Shown here: positions 1 to 9,051 of the stretch, in pieces
Position numbering within the stretch: position 1 is the stretch's first letter
Layout: each line of letters begins with the position of its first letter
Source: Pseudomonas sp. UMAB-08
Lineage (GTDB): Bacteria; Pseudomonadota; Gammaproteobacteria; Pseudomonadales; Pseudomonadaceae
NCBI RefSeq assembly: GCF_900095225.1
Contig: NZ_LT607434.1
Location: 17,391-81,390 of the forward strand
Length of the DNA stretch: 64,000 nucleotides
Direction of reading: 5' to 3'
The notes under the pieces: generated by a model
What the model was told of the DNA's origin: nothing
The model's database searches: none
The model's input: only the letters and a program-made list of their open reading frames with translations
Program-made: the position numbers and the translations under genes

Positions 1-62
1 GCACCCGCTTGCTGGGCTACGACTGCTGTCACTACAGCAAGCGCCAGGTTGGACTTTTTCAT
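1..62 (-). CDS. OprD-family outer membrane porin, N-terminus only (partial)
   Basis: An ATG at 60-62 on the minus strand opens a frame running off the left edge. It encodes MKKSNLALAVVTAVVAQQAG, a Sec signal peptide of the kind that starts many Pseudomonas OprD-family porins. A GGAG ribosome binding site lies just upstream. It follows garD by 91 bp on the same strand, so it is probably the last gene of the galactarate cluster and supplies outer-membrane entry for the sugar acid. Only about 20 residues are visible, so the family call rests on the signal peptide style and context. Confidence 0.6.
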   Translation of the reverse strand, partial: MKKSNLALAVVTAVVAQQAG

Positions 63-153
63 TGCTTTACTCCGCTCTTGGATCTTTTTTTTGTTGTTAT
101 ACGTCCTGAACAATCGCTATTCAGGGCCTTACTGATCACTCTGCAAACGAACA

Positions 154-1707
154 TCACGTAATCGGTGCCGGGTTGAACAAGGTGATGTCGTTGTGTAGCC
201 GTAGCGCTTCGGCGCAGGTTTTTTTCTTGCCGCTGGCAACGTCCAGGTAGAAGTGGAACAACTCCCACCCCAGGTCCTCGATGCTCGCGCGGCCTGTGGC
301 GATGCGCCCGGCATCGATGTCGATCAGGTCCGGCCAGCGCTGGGCCAGTTCGGTGCGAGTCGAGACTTTCACCACCGGCGCCATGGCCAAACCATAGGGC
401 GTGCCGCGTCCCGTGGTGAATACATGCAGGTTCATCCCCGCCGCCAGCTGCAACGTACCGCAGACAAAGTCGCTGGCCGGTGTCGCACAGAAGATCAGCC
501 CTTTGCGCTTGAACCGTTCGCCAGGGCCGAGCACGCCGTTGATTGCGCTGCTGCCGGATTTGACGATGGAGCCCAGGGACTTCTCGACGATGTTTGACAG
601 CCCGCCCTTCTTGTTACCTGGCGTGGTGTTGGCGCTGCGATCCGCTTCGCCCTTGGCGAGGTAACGGTCGTACCAGTCCATTTCACGGACCAGTTCTTGC
701 GCTACTTCTTTGGTTTCGGCCCGGGAGGTCAGCAGGTAAATGGCGTCGCGCACTTCGGTGACTTCGGAGAACATCACCGTCGCCCCGGCCCGCAGTAACA
801 GATCCGACGCATAACCCAATGCCGGGTTAGCGGTGATGCCACTGAACGCATCGCTGCCGCCGCACTGCATGCCCAGAATCAGCTCGGACGCCGGTACAGT
901 TTCGCGACGACGCTGATCGAGCTTTTTCAGGCGCGCTTCAGCCATCGCCATGATCTCCTCGATCATTTCGACGAAGCCGTGGCTGGAATCCTGCAGGCGA
1001 TACAGCCAGGGGTCATCGAGATCCACCGAGCTGTCGTTTTCATGCATGACCTGCCCCGGCTGCAATTTCTCGCAGCCCAGACTGATCACCAAGGCCTCGC
1101 CGCCCAGATTCGGGTTGCGTGCCAGATTGCGCACGGTGCGAATCGGGATGTAAGCATCGGTCGCGGTGATCGCCACGCCGCAGCCATAGCTGTGGGTCAG
1201 CGCCACCACGTCATCGACGTTCGGGTACTTGGGCAACAACTCATCGCGGATGCGCTTGACCGCATGATCGAGCACACCCGTCACGCACTGCACGGTGGTG
1301 GTGATGCCAAGGATATTGCGCGTACCGACGGTGCCGTCGGCGTTGCGATAACCCTCAAACGTGAAACCTTCCAGCGGCGCCTGTTTTTCCGGCACGTCAG
1401 TGGACAGTGGCAGGCTGTCCAGCGGTGGTGCGGACGGCATACGCAGTTGATCTTCCCTGACCCAGCTGCCGCGCGGAATCGCGTGCAAGGCATAACCGAT
1501 GGTTTGCCCGTAACGTATCACCGGCTGGCCTTCGGCGATGTCCACCAGATTGACCTTGTGGCTTTGCGGCACGTTATCGAGGGTCACCAGGCCGTTGTCG
1601 AACCGGGTACCGGCCGGGACGCCTTGGTCATTGACCACAACCGCCACGTTGTCGAGTTCGTGCAAGCGGATGTAACGCGGCGAATCGGCATGTTGAATCA
1701 GGTTCAT
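154..1707 (-). CDS. garD: Galactarate dehydratase (UxaA family)
   Basis: 517 residues, the usual GarD length. The first ~75 residues form a SAF-like domain (NVAVVVNDQG, IRYGQTIGYALHAIPRG). The UxaA/altronate-galactarate dehydratase body follows, with FEGYRNADGTVGTRNILGI and the Cys-bearing TLTHSYGCGVAI / CEKLQPGQV stretches. The expected reaction is D-galactarate to 5-dehydro-4-deoxy-D-glucarate plus water in the cytoplasm. An in-frame GTG lies one codon upstream at 1710; I chose the ATG because AGGA of the Shine-Dalgarno sits better for it and overlaps the stop of the permease gene. The neighbouring kdgD and semialdehyde dehydrogenase genes complete the pathway, which favours galactarate over altronate as substrate. 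Confidence 0.9.
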   Translation of the reverse strand: MNLIQHADSPRYIRLHELDNVAVVVNDQGVPAGTRFDNGLVTLDNVPQSHKVNLVDIAEGQPVIRYGQTIGYALHAIPRGSWVREDQLRMPSAPPLDSLPLSTDVPEKQAPLEGFTFEGYRNADGTVGTRNILGITTTVQCVTGVLDHAVKRIRDELLPKYPNVDDVVALTHSYGCGVAITATDAYIPIRTVRNLARNPNLGGEALVISLGCEKLQPGQVMHENDSSVDLDDPWLYRLQDSSHGFVEMIEEIMAMAEARLKKLDQRRRETVPASELILGMQCGGSDAFSGITANPALGYASDLLLRAGATVMFSEVTEVRDAIYLLTSRAETKEVAQELVREMDWYDRYLAKGEADRSANTTPGNKKGGLSNIVEKSLGSIVKSGSSAINGVLGPGERFKRKGLIFCATPASDFVCGTLQLAAGMNLHVFTTGRGTPYGLAMAPVVKVSTRTELAQRWPDLIDIDAGRIATGRASIEDLGWELFHFYLDVASGKKKTCAEALRLHNDITLFNPAPIT

Positions 1708-1718
1708 CACGGTTTTCC

Positions 1719-3098
1719 TCAGGATTTGGCTTGAGAAAGTGTGCCGGCGTTGTCACCGGTCAACGGCCCCTTGGCTGGCGGCTCGGTCAAGACGACACGT
1801 TTGATTGGGCCGACGATCACCAGGTAGCTGAACACGGCTACCAGCGCGTTGGCGCCGACGTACACCAAGGCCCATTTGAACGAGCCGGTGGCGCTGATGA
1901 TGTAGCCAATCACGATCGGGGTAGTGATCGAAGCGATGTTGCCGAACATGTTGAACAGGCCACCGCTCAAACCGGCGATCTGTTTCGGCGAGGTGTCGGA
2001 CACCACCGCCCAACCCAACGCGCCGACGCCTTTGCCGAAGAAAGCCAGGGCCATGAAGCCGACCACCATCCATTCGATATCAACGTAGTTACAGGCCACG
2101 ATAGTGGTCGACAGCAGCAGACCACCAATGATCGGCGCCTTGCGGGCAAAGGTCAGCGAGTGGCCTTTACGCAATAGGTAGTCGGAAATGATCCCGCCCA
2201 ACACCCCACCGATAAAGCCGCAGATGGCGGGCAGCGAAGCAATGAAGCCGGCCTTGAGGATGGTCATCCCGCGCTCCTGAACCAGGTACACCGGGAACCA
2301 TGTCAGGAAAAAGTAGGTGATGCCGTTGATGCAGTATTGGCCCAGATAAACGCCTAGCATCATGCGGTTGGTCAACAGCTGACGCACGTAGTCCCACTTC
2401 GGACCACCACTGGCGCCTTTGCCTTTGTCCTGATCCATGTCGACCATGCCGCCGTTGTTGGCGATATGGTTGAACTCGGCTTCGTTGATCTTCGGGTGAT
2501 TGCGCGGGCTGTGGATAACTTTCAGCCAGATCAGCGAAAACAACACGCCGACGCCGCCCATGACCACGAACACATGCTGCCAGCCGTAGGTGTAGACGAT
2601 CCAGCCCATCAGCGGCGCGAACAGCACGGTGGCGAAGTATTGCGCAGAGTTGAAGATGGCCGAGGCCGTGCCGCGTTCAGCGGTCGGGAACCAGGCAGCC
2701 ACAATGCGGGCGTTGCCGGGGAAGGATGGCGCTTCAGCCAGACCGACCAGGAAGCGCAGCATGAACAGCGCAACGATGGCGGTCGAGACACCGAACTCAC
2801 CGACATAGCCTTGCAGCACGGTGAACAGCGACCACGTGAAGATGCTCAAGGCATAGACTCTCTTCGACCCGAAACGGTCGAGCAGCCAGCCGCCAGGAAT
2901 CTGACCGGCCACGTAGGCCCAGCCGAACGCAGAGAAGATATAACCGAGGGTGACGGCGTCGATGCCGAGGTCTTTTTGCAGGCTGGAGCCCGCGATCGCG
3001 ATGGTTGCACGGTCGGCATAGTTGATCGTGGTCACCAGAAAAAGCATGAGCAAAATCAAATAGCGGACGTGAGTCGGCTTGGTCTGTTGCATGTGCAT
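1719..3098 (-). CDS. MFS galactarate/glucarate permease (GudP-like, ACS family)
   Basis: 459 residues with about 12 hydrophobic segments. The N-terminal region has the NYADRATIAIAGSSLQKDLG and GWAYVAGQIPGGWLLDRFGS motifs typical of the anion:cation symporter branch of the major facilitator superfamily (GudP, GarP, hexuronate permeases). Likely role: proton-coupled uptake of galactarate and perhaps glucarate across the inner membrane. A second ATG two codons in (3092) has the better spacing from GGGAG, so the start may be there. garD begins 11 bp after its stop, so the two are co-transcribed. Confidence 0.85.
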   Translation of the reverse strand: MHMQQTKPTHVRYLILLMLFLVTTINYADRATIAIAGSSLQKDLGIDAVTLGYIFSAFGWAYVAGQIPGGWLLDRFGSKRVYALSIFTWSLFTVLQGYVGEFGVSTAIVALFMLRFLVGLAEAPSFPGNARIVAAWFPTAERGTASAIFNSAQYFATVLFAPLMGWIVYTYGWQHVFVVMGGVGVLFSLIWLKVIHSPRNHPKINEAEFNHIANNGGMVDMDQDKGKGASGGPKWDYVRQLLTNRMMLGVYLGQYCINGITYFFLTWFPVYLVQERGMTILKAGFIASLPAICGFIGGVLGGIISDYLLRKGHSLTFARKAPIIGGLLLSTTIVACNYVDIEWMVVGFMALAFFGKGVGALGWAVVSDTSPKQIAGLSGGLFNMFGNIASITTPIVIGYIISATGSFKWALVYVGANALVAVFSYLVIVGPIKRVVLTEPPAKGPLTGDNAGTLSQAKS

Positions 3099-3198
3099 GT
3101 GCTCCCACTAATTATTTTTTTGTGCGGGTAAAACATTTTTTACATGTTGCTCATGTAGGCGCTGCCGAAGGCTGCGGCAGCGCCTACAGATCGTCTAT

Positions 3199-4650
3199 TT
3201 ACGAACCGATGTAGCTGGTTTTTACGACGGTATAGAACTCTTGCGCATAGCGACCTTGCTCACGCGAACCGTAGGACGAACCCTTACGACCACCGAACGG
3301 CACGTGGTAATCGACACCGGCCGTTGGCAGGTTGATCATCACCATCCCGGCCTGTGAATGACGCTTGAAGTGGTTGGCGTACTTCAACGACGTCGTCGCG
3401 ATGCCCGCCGACAGACCGAACTCAGTGTCGTTGGCCATGGCCAGCGCTGCTTCGTAATCCGCGACGCGAACAATGTTCGCAACCGGACCAAAAACTTCCT
3501 CCTTGCTGATGCGCATTTCCGCAGTGCTGTCCGCGAACAGGGTCGGTGCCAGGAAGTAACCTTCGGTGTCGCAAGTGACCAGCTCACCACCGGTTACCAG
3601 ACGCGCGCCTTCATCCTGCGCGATGGCGACGTAGCTCATGTCTTGATCAAGCTGGGCCTTGGACACGACCGGACCGATATCGATGCCTGATTTCAGCGCG
3701 TGGCCGACCTTGATCGAACGCATGCGCTCGGCCATGGCTTCGACGAACGTGTCGTGAATGCCAGCCGTCACGATAAAGCGGCTGGAAGCGGTGCAACGCT
3801 GGCCGGTGGAGTAAAACGCGCTCTGTACCGACAGCTCGACCGCTTGTTTGAGGTCCGCGTCATCGAGAATGACCTGCGGGTTCTTGCCACCCATTTCCAG
3901 TTGCACTTTGGCCTGACGCGCGATGCAATCGACCGCGATCTGGCGACCAACGCCGACCGAACCGGTGAAGCTGATGCCATCGACCTTGCGGCTTTTAACC
4001 ATCACGTCACCGACCACACGCCCACTGCCCATCACCAGGTTGAACACACCCGCCGGGAAGCCTGCACGGGAGATAATTTCAGCCAGGGCCCAGGCACAAC
4101 CCGGAACCAGGTCCGCAGGCTTGATCACGACGCAGTTGCCGTAGGCCAGCGCCGGAGCGATTTTCCAGGCCGGAATGGCAATCGGGAAGTTCCACGGGGT
4201 GATCAGTCCGACCACACCCAGGGCTTCGCGAGTCACTTCGACGTTGACGCCCGGCCGTACCGACGGGATGTAGTCGCCGGAGATACGCAGGCATTCACCG
4301 GCGAAGAATTTGAAGATGTTACCGGCGCGGGTCACTTCGCCAATCGCTTCGGGCAAGGTCTTGCCTTCTTCACGGGCAAGCAAGGTACCGAGCTCTTCGC
4401 GACGGGCGAGGATTTCGCTACCAACCTTGTCCAGCGAGTCGCTACGCGCCTGAATACCGGACGTCGACCAGGCCGGGAATGCGCCGCGGGCTGCGTCAAT
4501 GGCGGCATTGACCTGCGCCACGTCGGCCTGGGCGTATTCACCGATCACGTCCGACAGGTCGGACGGGTTGATGTTGGAAGAGTAGGTCGCACCGGCAACC
4601 CACTCACCGCCAATGTAGTTATCGAAACGCTTTGAATCAGACACAGACAT
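3199..4650 (-). CDS. 2-oxoglutarate semialdehyde dehydrogenase (ALDH superfamily)
   Basis: 483 residues, the standard length for NAD(P)-dependent aldehyde dehydrogenases. Visible motifs: the coenzyme/oxyanion motif ITPWNFPIAIPAWKIAPAL, the FTGSVGVGR nucleotide-binding loop, the general base in LEMGGKNPQ (about Glu252), and the catalytic cysteine in GQRCTASSR (about Cys286). Context right after kdgD identifies the substrate as 2,5-dioxopentanoate, giving 2-oxoglutarate. It lies 57 bp downstream of kdgD and 100 bp before the permease on the same strand. Paralogues of this enzyme in Pseudomonas also serve arabinose or hydroxyproline degradation, so the assignment depends on the cluster. Confidence 0.87.
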   Translation of the reverse strand: MSVSDSKRFDNYIGGEWVAGATYSSNINPSDLSDVIGEYAQADVAQVNAAIDAARGAFPAWSTSGIQARSDSLDKVGSEILARREELGTLLAREEGKTLPEAIGEVTRAGNIFKFFAGECLRISGDYIPSVRPGVNVEVTREALGVVGLITPWNFPIAIPAWKIAPALAYGNCVVIKPADLVPGCAWALAEIISRAGFPAGVFNLVMGSGRVVGDVMVKSRKVDGISFTGSVGVGRQIAVDCIARQAKVQLEMGGKNPQVILDDADLKQAVELSVQSAFYSTGQRCTASSRFIVTAGIHDTFVEAMAERMRSIKVGHALKSGIDIGPVVSKAQLDQDMSYVAIAQDEGARLVTGGELVTCDTEGYFLAPTLFADSTAEMRISKEEVFGPVANIVRVADYEAALAMANDTEFGLSAGIATTSLKYANHFKRHSQAGMVMINLPTAGVDYHVPFGGRKGSSYGSREQGRYAQEFYTVVKTSYIGS

Positions 4651-4707
4651 TCTCCTGGAAAAGGCAAAAAACCGCTGACGGATCAGCGGCCTTGATTCAT
4701 GCGATTT

Positions 4708-5619
4708 TTACTGCGCGCCCTGCTTGTCCATCAGCGCAGCCAGCATTTCGAACTCATCAGGTGTCAGGTCGGTCAGTGGGGTGCGTACCGGACCGGCGTC
4801 GTAGCCGGCGATTTTCGCGCCCGCCTTGACGATGCTGACCGCATAACCCGATTTGCGGTTGCGGATGTCCAGGTAAGGCAGGAAGAAGTCATCGATCAGC
4901 TTGCCGACAGTGGCGTGGTCGTCACGGGCAACGGCGTGATAGAAGTCCATCGCCATTTTCGGCAGGAAGTTGAACACCGCCGAGGAGTAGACCGGAACGC
5001 CCAGCGCCTTGTAGGCAGCTGCATAGACTTCGGCGGTCGGCAAGCCACCCAGGTAGCTGAAACGATCACCCAGGCGACGGCGGATCGACACCATCAGTTC
5101 GATGTCACCCAGACCGTCTTTGTAACCGATCAGATTCGGGCAGGTCTCAGCCAGACGCTCCAGCAGCGGCGCTGTCAGGCGGCAGACGTTACGGTTGTAA
5201 ACGATCACCCCGATGTTGACCGACTTGCACACGGCTTCAACGTGGGCGGCAACGCCGTCCTGGCTGGCTTCAGTCAAATAGTGCGGCAGCAACAGCAAGC
5301 CTTTGGCGCCCAGGCGCTCGGCTTCTTGAGCATATTCGATGGCTTGACGGGTAGAACCACCGACACCGGCCAGGATCGGCACACTGGTGGCGCAGGTGTC
5401 TACAGCCGTCTTGATCACTTCGGAGTATTCGCTGGCCGCCAGGGAGAAGAACTCACCGGTGCCGCCAGCGGCGAACAAGGCAGTAGCGCCGTACGGGGCC
5501 AGCCACTCAAGACGCTTGATATAGCCCGCGCGATGGAAATCGCCCTGAGCATTGAAATCGGTGACCGGGAAAGACAACAGGCCGGAAGAGAGGATGGACT
5601 TCAGTTCTTGTGGATTCAT
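4708..5619 (-). CDS. kdgD: 5-dehydro-4-deoxyglucarate dehydratase
   Basis: 303 residues of the DHDPS/NAL (class I aldolase-like TIM barrel) family. The proton-relay tyrosine is in VIVYNRNVCRL and the Schiff-base lysine in NLIGYKDGLGD. The protein starts MNPQELKSILSSGLLSFPVT, typical of KdgD. The reaction is decarboxylating dehydration of 5-dehydro-4-deoxy-D-glucarate to 2-oxoglutarate semialdehyde, the step after garD. It is the promoter-proximal catabolic gene. The ~190 bp before it carries repeated GTACGA motifs that look like operators for the adjacent FadR-type regulator. Confidence 0.93.
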   Translation of the reverse strand: MNPQELKSILSSGLLSFPVTDFNAQGDFHRAGYIKRLEWLAPYGATALFAAGGTGEFFSLAASEYSEVIKTAVDTCATSVPILAGVGGSTRQAIEYAQEAERLGAKGLLLLPHYLTEASQDGVAAHVEAVCKSVNIGVIVYNRNVCRLTAPLLERLAETCPNLIGYKDGLGDIELMVSIRRRLGDRFSYLGGLPTAEVYAAAYKALGVPVYSSAVFNFLPKMAMDFYHAVARDDHATVGKLIDDFFLPYLDIRNRKSGYAVSIVKAGAKIAGYDAGPVRTPLTDLTPDEFEMLAALMDKQGAQ

Positions 5620-5671
5620 TATTTGAACACCCTGGATAGCAAATGTGGAGGAAGCACATCAGCTCCAAACT

Positions 5672-5693
5672 GATGTCGTACGTCATCGTACAA
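5672..5693. promoter_or_regulatory. Candidate operator for the FadR-type regulator, upstream of kdgD
   Basis: Read on the minus strand this is TTGTACGAT followed by GACGTACGAC: two GTACGA boxes exactly 10 bp apart, about 55 bp upstream of kdgD. The 9-mer TTGTACGAT recurs in front of the regulator gene at 6608-6616. FadR-subfamily regulators often bind short TNGTNNNACNA-like palindromes, so a shared operator is plausible. Confidence 0.4.
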
Positions 5694-5807
5694 CTGAAAA
5701 TAAGATCACTCAATAGGGATTTGCGGGAATTTGATTTGGAGGCGTGAGGGCCGATCAGCGGTCAGGGAAACTGCATCGACCCACATTTAGGAATTGTGAC
5801 TTGCCTG

Positions 5808-6566
5808 CTAAGCCTGCTGCTGTTCTGCCTGTTCATGGGCATGACGCAGGCGTTCGCGGCTGTTGGTCAGGTGCAGGCGCATGGCCGCGCGGGCAGCGTC
5901 GGAGTCCTGGCGGGCGATGGCCTCGAAGATTTCTTCGTGCTCGCGGCTCAAGCGGTTCAGGTAGCGCTGTTGGTCATCATGAGCCAGACGCGCCGAATTG
6001 ATCCGGGTACGCGGAATGATGCTGGTACCCAGATGGGTCATGATGTCGACGAAGTAGCGGTTGCCGGTGGACAAGGCAATCTGCAGGTGGAACTGAAAAT
6101 CTGACGCCACCGCATCACCGGCCTGGGACGCACTTTCAATCAGGGCATCCAGTGCAGCACGCATGGCGACCAGTTGCTCAGGGGTGCGACGTTGCGCGGC
6201 CAACCCTGCGGATTCCACCTCAAGGCTGATGCGCAACTCAAGAATCGCCAACACATCACGCAGGGTGACAATGGTCGCCGGATCGATTCGAAAGCCGCTC
6301 GGGCTCGGCGTGTCCAGCACGAAAGTGCCGATGCCATGCCGGGTTTCCACCAGCCCGGACGCCTGCAAACGCGAGATTGCCTCGCGCACCACCGTCCGGC
6401 TGACGCCCTGCTCTTGCATGATCGCCGACTCTGTCGGCAACTTGTCTCCGCGCTTCAATTGGCCGTCGCGAATCCGTTCAGACAGTTCAGTGACCAATTC
6501 CTGAGCGAGGCTGCGGTGCTTTCTGCGAACGCGGGGCGCAGGACTCTGATTATCCATGTCGAACAT
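5808..6566 (-). CDS. FadR/GntR-family transcriptional regulator of the galactarate cluster
   Basis: 252 residues from the ATG at 6566, preceded by GGGA. An N-terminal winged helix-turn-helix (about residues 15-85; GDKLPTESAIMQEQGVSRT, VVREAISRLQASGLVETRHG) is followed by an all-helical FCD effector domain. Upstream codons to 6602 stay open but have no ribosome binding site, and a start at 6557 (MDNQ) is the alternative. It is on the same strand and upstream of kdgD, so it probably regulates that cluster, sensing a sugar acid such as galactarate. Effector and sign of control cannot be read from sequence. Confidence 0.85.
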   Translation of the reverse strand: MFDMDNQSPAPRVRRKHRSLAQELVTELSERIRDGQLKRGDKLPTESAIMQEQGVSRTVVREAISRLQASGLVETRHGIGTFVLDTPSPSGFRIDPATIVTLRDVLAILELRISLEVESAGLAAQRRTPEQLVAMRAALDALIESASQAGDAVASDFQFHLQIALSTGNRYFVDIMTHLGTSIIPRTRINSARLAHDDQQRYLNRLSREHEEIFEAIARQDSDAARAAMRLHLTNSRERLRHAHEQAEQQQA

Positions 6567-6606
6567 TTGTCCCAAGGCAATTAAAGACACATGATAGCGC
6601 AACCGA

Positions 6607-6617
6607 GTTGTACGATA
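6607..6617. promoter_or_regulatory. Second copy of the TTGTACGAT motif, upstream of the FadR-type gene
   Basis: TTGTACGAT (6608-6616) sits about 40 bp before the regulator start, matching the 9-mer upstream of kdgD. A repeated motif at both ends of the regulon suggests autoregulation. Confidence 0.35.
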
Positions 6618-6655
6618 ACACTCGTAACAACTCGGCCGGTTTCAGGTTATTGGTT

Positions 6656-8392
6656 TCAAACAACCACTTCAGGATGAGATTGCTCGCGCAGTTGCCCACC
6701 GTCAATGCGCAGATGCCGTCGATGGAAGCGTTTGAGACTGCTGCGATGGCCGATACTGAGCAAGGTCACGCCCGGCAACTCGTCGATCAGCGCCTGGTAC
6801 AGAGCCGCCTCGTCTTCCTCGTCCATGGCTGAAGTTGCTTCATCCAGGTACAGCCAGCTGGGTGCATAGAGCAACGCGCGGGAGAAAGCCACACGCTGTT
6901 GTTCGCCTGGGGACAACATGCGCTGCCAGTGATCACTTTCATCCAGACGCGGTACCAGGTGCATCAAGCGACAGGTTTCAAGCACCTGAGCAAAGCGCTC
7001 GATGGGATACGCTTCCGGCGCCTGTGGATAACTTAACGCTTCGCGCAGTGTGCCTATTGGCAAATATGGCCGCTGCGGCAAAAACAGATAACGCTCGGCG
7101 GGCAGCTTCACGCTGCCCAGCCCATCGCTCCACAACCCACCCAACGCTCGCAGCAAGGTACTTTTGCCGCTGCCGGAACGACCGCTGAGCATGACCCGGT
7201 CACCGCGAGCGATGTTCAGGTTGGCGCCGGCCAGCAGTTCACGGCCATCAGCCAGGTTCAGCGCCAGGTTGTCAAAATGCAGGCCATCACCGTCTCGGTC
7301 CAACTTGATGGTTGAGGTGCGCGCTTCATTGTCCGCCATGCCCTGCCGGAAGCTCAGCAATCGGTCACACGTGGCGCGCCACGAGGCCAGTGTGGTGTAC
7401 GCCTCGATGAACCAACTGAAGTTCTCTTGCACGTTGCCGAATGCAGAGTTGATCTGCATCAGACCGCCCAGTTCGATCGAGCCAGAGAAATAACGCGGTG
7501 ACGCCACGACGAAAGCAAACACGGTGGCAATCTGGGAATAGCCCGCAGTGAAGAAGGTCAGCCGTTTGGAGACCTTCATGACGTTCCAGTAGTTGCTCCA
7601 GATCATGCCGAAGCGTGCGCTCAAGCGCTTGTTTTCATTAGGCTCACCGTTGGAGAACGCAATGCTTTCGGCATTTTCGCGAACCCGTACCAGGGCGAAA
7701 CGCAAATCGGCTTCGTAGCGTTCTTGCTGGTTGCTCAGCTTGATCAAACGCTGCCCAATTTTGTGGGTCAGCCAGCTGCCAACCACTGCATACACGAGCG
7801 CGGCCCAAAACATGTAGCCGGGAATCGTGATGCCGAACAGCTCGATACTGCCCGACACGCCCCACAGAATGATCGAGAACGACACCAGACTGACCACGGT
7901 CCGGATCAAACCCAGCGCGAGACTCAAGGTGCTGGTGGTGAAACTGTTGAGGTCTTCGGACAGCCGTTGGTCAGGGTTATCGGTGTAGCCGTGTTGCTCC
8001 AACTGGTAGTAGTTCTTGTGGCTGAGCCATTTGGTAAAGTGCTGCTCGGTCAGCCAGCGACGCCAGCGGATGGTCAGCATCTGCGTCAGATAGAGACGGT
8101 ACACCGCCCCCAGAATCGCCACCGTGGCGATGCCACAGAAGTACAGAATCAGGTGGGTAAACGCCGCCAGGTCTTTCTCTTGCAGCGCGTTATAAAAGTC
8201 TTTGTACCAGCTGTTGATCATCACCGAGATCGCCACGCTGAACAGCGAAAGCGCGATCACGGAGACCAGCAGTAGCCAGGCCATGCCCTTTTCTTCACTG
8301 CGCCAGTACGGCGTTATCAGCTTCCAGACGCGGCGGAAGAACTCTCCGCGTACGGCGTCATTGACCGCAGAATACTCGGCGTTGCGATTCAT
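6656..8392 (-). CDS. ABC transporter with fused membrane and ATPase domains (SbmA/YddA-like)
   Basis: 578 residues. The N-terminal ~330 residues hold about six membrane segments of the SbmA/BacA-like type (WRRWLTEQHFTKWLSHKNYY, followed by DNPDQRLSEDL, typical of this family and of peroxisomal ABCD proteins). The C-terminal ATPase has Walker A LSGRSGSGKSTLL, signature LSPGEQQRVAFSRALL and Walker B SWLYLDEATSAMD. These act as homodimeric inner-membrane half-transporters. The E. coli relative YddA has no firmly known substrate, and I infer none here. It ends 90 bp from the FadR gene and starts about 100 bp after roxR, all on the same strand. Confidence 0.85.
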   Translation of the reverse strand: MNRNAEYSAVNDAVRGEFFRRVWKLITPYWRSEEKGMAWLLLVSVIALSLFSVAISVMINSWYKDFYNALQEKDLAAFTHLILYFCGIATVAILGAVYRLYLTQMLTIRWRRWLTEQHFTKWLSHKNYYQLEQHGYTDNPDQRLSEDLNSFTTSTLSLALGLIRTVVSLVSFSIILWGVSGSIELFGITIPGYMFWAALVYAVVGSWLTHKIGQRLIKLSNQQERYEADLRFALVRVRENAESIAFSNGEPNENKRLSARFGMIWSNYWNVMKVSKRLTFFTAGYSQIATVFAFVVASPRYFSGSIELGGLMQINSAFGNVQENFSWFIEAYTTLASWRATCDRLLSFRQGMADNEARTSTIKLDRDGDGLHFDNLALNLADGRELLAGANLNIARGDRVMLSGRSGSGKSTLLRALGGLWSDGLGSVKLPAERYLFLPQRPYLPIGTLREALSYPQAPEAYPIERFAQVLETCRLMHLVPRLDESDHWQRMLSPGEQQRVAFSRALLYAPSWLYLDEATSAMDEEDEAALYQALIDELPGVTLLSIGHRSSLKRFHRRHLRIDGGQLREQSHPEVVV

Positions 8393-8490
8393 TATTCAGG
8401 CTCGATTGGGATAGAGAACTCGCGTCGGGCCGATCATAGATGATCGGCTTGCTGCTTCGCGAAGTCCTGAGACATTCGTTCAGTCCCCGT

Positions 8491-9051
8491 TCAGCGCCGA
8501 ACCGGCCGCTTCTGCAATTTACGCTGCAGGGTCCGCCGGTGCATGCCCAACGCCCGTGCCGTCGCGGAAATATTGCCTTCGTGCTCAGTCAGCACACGTT
8601 GAATGTGCTCCCACTGCAGGCGGTCCACCGACATCGGGTTTTCTGGCACCAGCGTATCCAGATCAGCGTGCTCGGACAGCAAGGCCGCCAGCACATCATC
8701 GGCGTCGGCCGGTTTGCACAGGTAGTTGCAGGCGCCGCGCTTGATCGCTTCGACGGCGGTGGCGATGCTCGAATAACCGGTGAGGATCACCACGCGCATT
8801 TCCGGGTCGATTTCCAGCAGCTTGGGCAGCAGAACCAAACCGGAGTCGCCATTCATTTTCAGGTCGAGCGCAGCGTATTCGGGCACGTCATTCAAGGCCA
8901 GGGCAAGCCCTTCCTCTGCCGAACCTGCGGTGCTGACGCGGAAACCACGGCGGCTCATAGCCCGCGCCATCACGCGGGTGAAGGTGGCGTCATCGTCTAC
9001 CAGCAATAAATGCGGCAGTTCTTCGCCTTCCACTTGGATCTCGTCACTCAT
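8491..9051 (-). CDS. roxR: RegA/RoxR-type response regulator
   Basis: 186 residues from the ATG at 9051, which has a GAGGAG ribosome binding site; the 20 upstream in-frame codons lie inside the kinase gene and are unlikely to be used. The receiver domain has the acidic pair LLLVDDDATF and phosphoacceptor aspartate in YAALDLKMNGDSG. The C-terminal Fis-type helix-turn-helix reads HEGNISATARALGMHRRTLQ, the highly conserved RegA/PrrA/RoxR DNA-binding sequence. It overlaps the roxS stop by 8 bp, showing translational coupling. Homologues respond to respiratory redox state and control terminal oxidases, including the cyanide-insensitive one. Confidence 0.9.
   Translation of the reverse strand: MSDEIQVEGEELPHLLLVDDDATFTRVMARAMSRRGFRVSTAGSAEEGLALALNDVPEYAALDLKMNGDSGLVLLPKLLEIDPEMRVVILTGYSSIATAVEAIKRGACNYLCKPADADDVLAALLSEHADLDTLVPENPMSVDRLQWEHIQRVLTEHEGNISATARALGMHRRTLQRKLQKRPVRR

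Noticed and set aside
154..1707. Altronate dehydratase (uxaA) as alternative call for garD
   Set aside because: Length, SAF-domain fusion and linkage to kdgD and the semialdehyde dehydrogenase fit galactarate dehydratase.
8429..8448. GCCGATCAT-AG-ATGATCGGC inverted repeat as roxSR terminator
   Set aside because: Loop of two bases and no T run; it may be an operator or chance palindrome, not enough to call.
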